Origin: an uncultured SAR86 cluster bacterium
GTDB lineage: Bacteria; Pseudomonadota; Gammaproteobacteria; Magnimaribacterales; D2472
Direction: 5' to 3'
DNA length: 64,000 nt
Assembly (NCBI GenBank): GCA_902541365.1
Contig: CACBQK010000003.1
Span: forward strand, 1 to 64,000
Part shown: positions 61,476 through 64,000 of the stretch, piece by piece
Layout of the letters: each line of letters opens with the position of its first letter
How positions within the stretch are numbered: the stretch's first letter is position 1
Notes under the pieces: model-generated
What the model saw: only the letters and a program-made list of their open reading frames with translations
Databases searched by the model: none
What the model was told of the DNA's origin: nothing
Translations under genes and position numbers: made by a program

Positions 61476-61841
61476 TTATTTTTTGCAATATGCATCATAG
61501 TTAACAGCATAGTTAGCTGCTAACTCAGCTAAAGCGAGAGCATCTAAATACAGCTTATCAGCCATTTCTTGATGACCCATGCTTTCATGACCTTCACCTT
61601 CTTTCATAGCTTCACCAGCTGCATAAAGAAAAAAACCTGAGGCCTCGCTGACTTTTTTACAGTCTTCAGGTTTCCACCTTCCCCATCTTTCCATCTCTTT
61701 CTTCATTTGTGTTTCTTTTTTCTTCATCATTTCCATTTTTTTCATCTCTTTAGGGGACTTACCTTCTTTCTTACCATGATCATCTGCAAGAATCATCAGT
61801 GGAATTGATAAAAAAACTAATAGTGATATTTTCTTAAACAT
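61476..61841 (-). CDS. Hypothetical small secreted protein, Lys/Met/Glu-rich
   Basis: I do not recognise this family. The 121-residue protein has a clear signal peptide (MFKKISLLVFLSIPLMILADD) and a strong ribosome-binding site (GGAGAGG) just ahead. The next 40 residues are dominated by Lys, Met and Glu (KKEGKSPKEMKKMEMMKKKE), probably one long charged helix. The C-terminal part has helices (SGFFLYAAGEAMKEGEG, KLYLDALALAELAANYAVNYDAY) and two Cys (in EDCKK and AYCKK) that could form a disulfide. It lies between rpoD and the tRNA on the same strand. Codon use looks like that of its neighbours. Confidence 0.75.
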   Translation of the reverse strand: MFKKISLLVFLSIPLMILADDHGKKEGKSPKEMKKMEMMKKKETQMKKEMERWGRWKPEDCKKVSEASGFFLYAAGEAMKEGEGHESMGHQEMADKLYLDALALAELAANYAVNYDAYCKK

Positions 61842-61909
61842 ATACCTCTCCGTAAAAATACTAGATATAGTTTAGACTAAAAATAATAAAGGTAGTTCAA
61901 AAAACTTTT

Positions 61910-63724
61910 TTAGTCGTCTAAAAAGCTTCTTAAGTGACTGGATCTCGCTGGGTGCCTAAGTTTTCTTAATGCTTTTGCCTCAATCTGCCTAATTCTTTCT
62001 CTGGTGACATCGAACTGTTTACCAACTTCTTCAAGAGTGTGATCAGTATTCATACCTATACCAAACCTCATTCTAAGAACTTTTGCTTCTCTTGCAGTTA
62101 AAGATGATAGAACATCATCAGTAGCAAAATGAAGGCTTTCATCTGTTGCATTTTCAAGTGGAGACTCGATGACGGTATCTTCTATAAAATCTCCAAGGTT
62201 TGAATCTTCATCATCTCCAATTGGAGTTTCCATTGAAATAGGTTCTTTTGCAATCTTGAGTACTTTTCTCACTTTATCTTCAGGCATATCAAGCTCTTTA
62301 CTGAGCTCTTCTGGTGTTGGCTCTCTTCCCATATCTTGCATCATCTGTCTCGAAACTCTATTTAATTTATTAATAGTTTCTATCATATGAACAGGTATTC
62401 TTATAGTTCTAGCTTGGTCAGCTATAGATCTTGTAATCGCCTGTCTTATCCACCAAGTTGCATAAGTACTAAACTTGTAACCTCTTCTATATTCAAATTT
62501 ATCAACAGCTTTCATTAGACCTATATTTCCTTCTTGAATAAGGTCCAAGAACTGTAAACCTCTATTGGTATATTTTTTAGCAATAGATATTACGAGTCTT
62601 AGGTTAGCCTCAACCATGTCTTTTTTTGCTCGCCTCATCTTGGTTTCGCCCATAGACATACTTCTATTAATCTCTTTAACTTCTTTTGAGGAAAGTCCGA
62701 CCTTTTCTTCGAGAGCTTTGATCTCTTTTTGAGAAATCATTACATCTTGTTTGACTTTTTCTAACAAGTCCTTTTTATATTTCTTATTTTTAATAAATGA
62801 CTGCATGGTTGTCATTTTTGTAAACCCATCTTTAAAAGCTTCTAGGAAGTCTTTTCTGGGAACTCTTGCGCTCTTCACGCATAAAGTCTGAATGATTCTT
62901 TCGTGGCTTCTTATTGTTTCAAGATCATGTCTAGCAATGATACAAATTTCCTCAAACATTCTTGGACTGAATTTGAGGAACTTAAAAATATTTCCGAGTT
63001 TTTCAAACTCATCTTGAGTTTTTTTATGACTTCGGCCATTTTTATCCAGCACCTTCATTGTTTTGTTGTACTGTCTTTTTAAAGAAGTCATTCTTCTTTG
63101 AACTTCTTTAAAGTCTAACTCGCCATCATTTTCATCATCATCATCTTTTTTGTCTGCAAGCTGTTTTGCTTTTTCGCTTCCAGGTCCAGCTGATGGAACT
63201 TCTTCCATTTCTTCTAAGAATCCAGTTAAAAGATCATTGAGTTTTTTTTCTTCATCTTTGACAAGCTGAAAGTAGGATAAGACATATTCAACAGTTCTCG
63301 GGTATTGAGCGCTTGCAAGAAGAAGATCTCTCATTCCCTCTTCAATTCTTTTAGCGATCTCTATCTCACCTTCTCGAGTAAGTAAATCTACTGTACCCAT
63401 TTCTCTCATGTACATTCTTACAGGATCGGTTGTTCTACCTGTTTCATTTTCAACAGCAGCAAGAGCTTCTGCTGCTTGTTCAAGCGCTATGTCATCAGTA
63501 TTTTCAGACTCTCGAAGCATAAGAGTATCTAAATCAGGTGCTTTTTCATGAACTTGGAGACCAAGATCATTGATCATACCAATAATTTCTTCTACTTGAT
63601 CTGGATCCGAAATATCATCAGGGAGATGATCATTTACATCATCGTAAGTAAGAAATCCTTGCTCTCTTCCCTTCTCTATAAGTTCGGCTATTCTTGAGCC
63701 TTCTTGTTTTGAAAATTTATCCAC
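61910..63724 (-). CDS. rpoD: RNA polymerase primary sigma factor (sigma-70)
   Basis: RpoD directs polymerase to housekeeping promoters. The 604-residue protein has region 1.1 ([24 protein letters not shown]), region 1.2 ([32 protein letters not shown]), an acidic non-conserved region with [13 protein letters not shown], and region 2 ([71 protein letters not shown]). Regions 3 and 4 follow, the last with [30 protein letters not shown]. It follows dnaG with 58 bases between, the remnant of the rpsU-dnaG-rpoD macromolecular synthesis operon. Confidence 0.98.
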   Translation of the reverse strand: MDKFSKQEGSRIAELIEKGREQGFLTYDDVNDHLPDDISDPDQVEEIIGMINDLGLQVHEKAPDLDTLMLRESENTDDIALEQAAEALAAVENETGRTTDPVRMYMREMGTVDLLTREGEIEIAKRIEEGMRDLLLASAQYPRTVEYVLSYFQLVKDEEKKLNDLLTGFLEEMEEVPSAGPGSEKAKQLADKKDDDDENDGELDFKEVQRRMTSLKRQYNKTMKVLDKNGRSHKKTQDEFEKLGNIFKFLKFSPRMFEEICIIARHDLETIRSHERIIQTLCVKSARVPRKDFLEAFKDGFTKMTTMQSFIKNKKYKKDLLEKVKQDVMISQKEIKALEEKVGLSSKEVKEINRSMSMGETKMRRAKKDMVEANLRLVISIAKKYTNRGLQFLDLIQEGNIGLMKAVDKFEYRRGYKFSTYATWWIRQAITRSIADQARTIRIPVHMIETINKLNRVSRQMMQDMGREPTPEELSKELDMPEDKVRKVLKIAKEPISMETPIGDDEDSNLGDFIEDTVIESPLENATDESLHFATDDVLSSLTAREAKVLRMRFGIGMNTDHTLEEVGKQFDVTRERIRQIEAKALRKLRHPARSSHLRSFLDD

Positions 63725-63782
63725 TTATCCTCTTTTAAATTCCGAAAAAACTTCTCTTTATTTAGTGACTAATCACGTATTT

Positions 63783-64000
63783 TCAATCTTTTTTTAAAGA
63801 CAGATTTTTTAATAGCATTTTGTCTTCATTATCAATTTCTGATTTCTTAAGAATAAGTTGTTGAAGCTCTCTTCTTTCGGTTTCAGAAATAGACCCGGTA
63901 TTATACTTGGTTTTTAAAGATTCCTCTCTATCTGACTCGTCTTTTAATAACGAGTTCATGCAATCGAAAAACATTTTTCTGGCATCTTCTTGTTCAATCT
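63783..64000 (-). CDS. dnaG: DNA primase, C-terminal end (5' part outside window)
   Basis: The reading frame is open to the right edge; translating from the edge gives IEQEDARKMFFDCMNSLLKDESDREESLKTKYNTGSISETERRELQQLILKKSEIDN. It resembles the end of the DnaB-binding C-terminal domain of DnaG, where E. coli has FDSLLELRQEELIARE and LSNEERLELWTLNQELAKK. The ORF track shows only the part after the first Met. The position directly upstream of rpoD on the same strand makes dnaG very likely, though only about 70 residues are visible. Confidence 0.85.
   Translation of the reverse strand, partial: IEQEDARKMFFDCMNSLLKDESDREESLKTKYNTGSISETERRELQQLILKKSEIDNEDKMLLKNLSLKKD

Overview
This is a low-G+C (roughly one third by eye), tightly packed, almost entirely housekeeping stretch of a Gram-negative bacterial chromosome. 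Gene order and family membership point to a gammaproteobacterium: RNase R-rlmB, lpxC-secA, rluD/bamD, hemC-hemD, hemB-trxA-rho, dsbD-aroQ-accB-accC, leuS-lptE-holA facing dacA-mltB-rodA-mrdA-rlmH-rsfS, parC-parE, and dnaG-rpoD-tRNA. The AT bias, near-zero spacers, overlapping convergent stops, a single TonB-dependent receptor and an S9 peptidase fit a streamlined marine lineage such as SAR86. That assignment is an inference from style and synteny, not from a 16S comparison.

Layout. 1-7.8 kb (+): tail of a TonB-dependent receptor, a short RNase R-family exonuclease, rlmB, lpxC, secA and a lone ThiE/TenI-type domain. 7.8-9.0 kb (-): yacG (missed by the ORF track), coaE and a flavin reductase. 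9.05-13.9 kb (-): a complete 16S-23S-5S rRNA operon with no tRNA in its spacer, ending in a strong terminator. 14.0-18.1 kb (-): ilvI-ilvH-ilvC and rluD. 18.2-23.9 kb: bamD and a small PP0621-type protein, converging on an RND pump plus adaptor that is divergent from a TetR regulator across a two-operator region. 23.9-26 kb (+): rsmD-hemC-hemD. 26-33 kb (-): esterase, a nonsense-interrupted dual-ATPase ABC gene, ilvD, hemB, trxA, rho. 33-39.5 kb (+): a DsbD N-terminal domain alone, aroQ, accBC, leuS, lptE, holA. 39.5-46.2 kb (-): aminotransferase, dacA, mltB, rodA, mrdA, rlmH, rsfS. 46.2-50.9 kb: PGPGW membrane protein, MDR oxidoreductase, Lon-substrate-domain protein, mpl, PPi-type phosphofructokinase. 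50.9-57.8 kb: parC-parE, tolC-mutM, coaD. 58-64 kb: a saccharopine dehydrogenase-like oxidoreductase, S9 peptidase, tRNA(CAU), a small secreted protein, rpoD and the end of dnaG.

How the genes work together. The window carries most of branched-chain amino acid synthesis (ilvI, ilvH, ilvC, ilvD), three successive haem/tetrapyrrole steps (hemB, hemC, hemD), the elongasome (mrdA-rodA-mltB-dacA), envelope biogenesis (lpxC, bamD, lptE, secA, tolC), ribosome modification and silencing (rlmB, rluD, rsmD, rlmH, rsfS), CoA synthesis ends (coaE, coaD), and sigma-70/primase. The RND adaptor and pump have no outer-membrane partner next to them; TolC 32 kb away is a candidate.

I found no mobile element, CRISPR array, defence island or obviously new multigene system. 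What stands out is reductive remodelling of conserved genes: RNase R without its N-terminal OB domains, a probable Nudix-ThiE fusion reduced to the ThiE part, DsbD reduced to its alpha domain, an IlvH without its C-terminal domain, a SecA tail that kept the framework but lost the zinc ligands, a LysM domain inside MltB, and an ABC ATPase gene split by one in-frame TAA.
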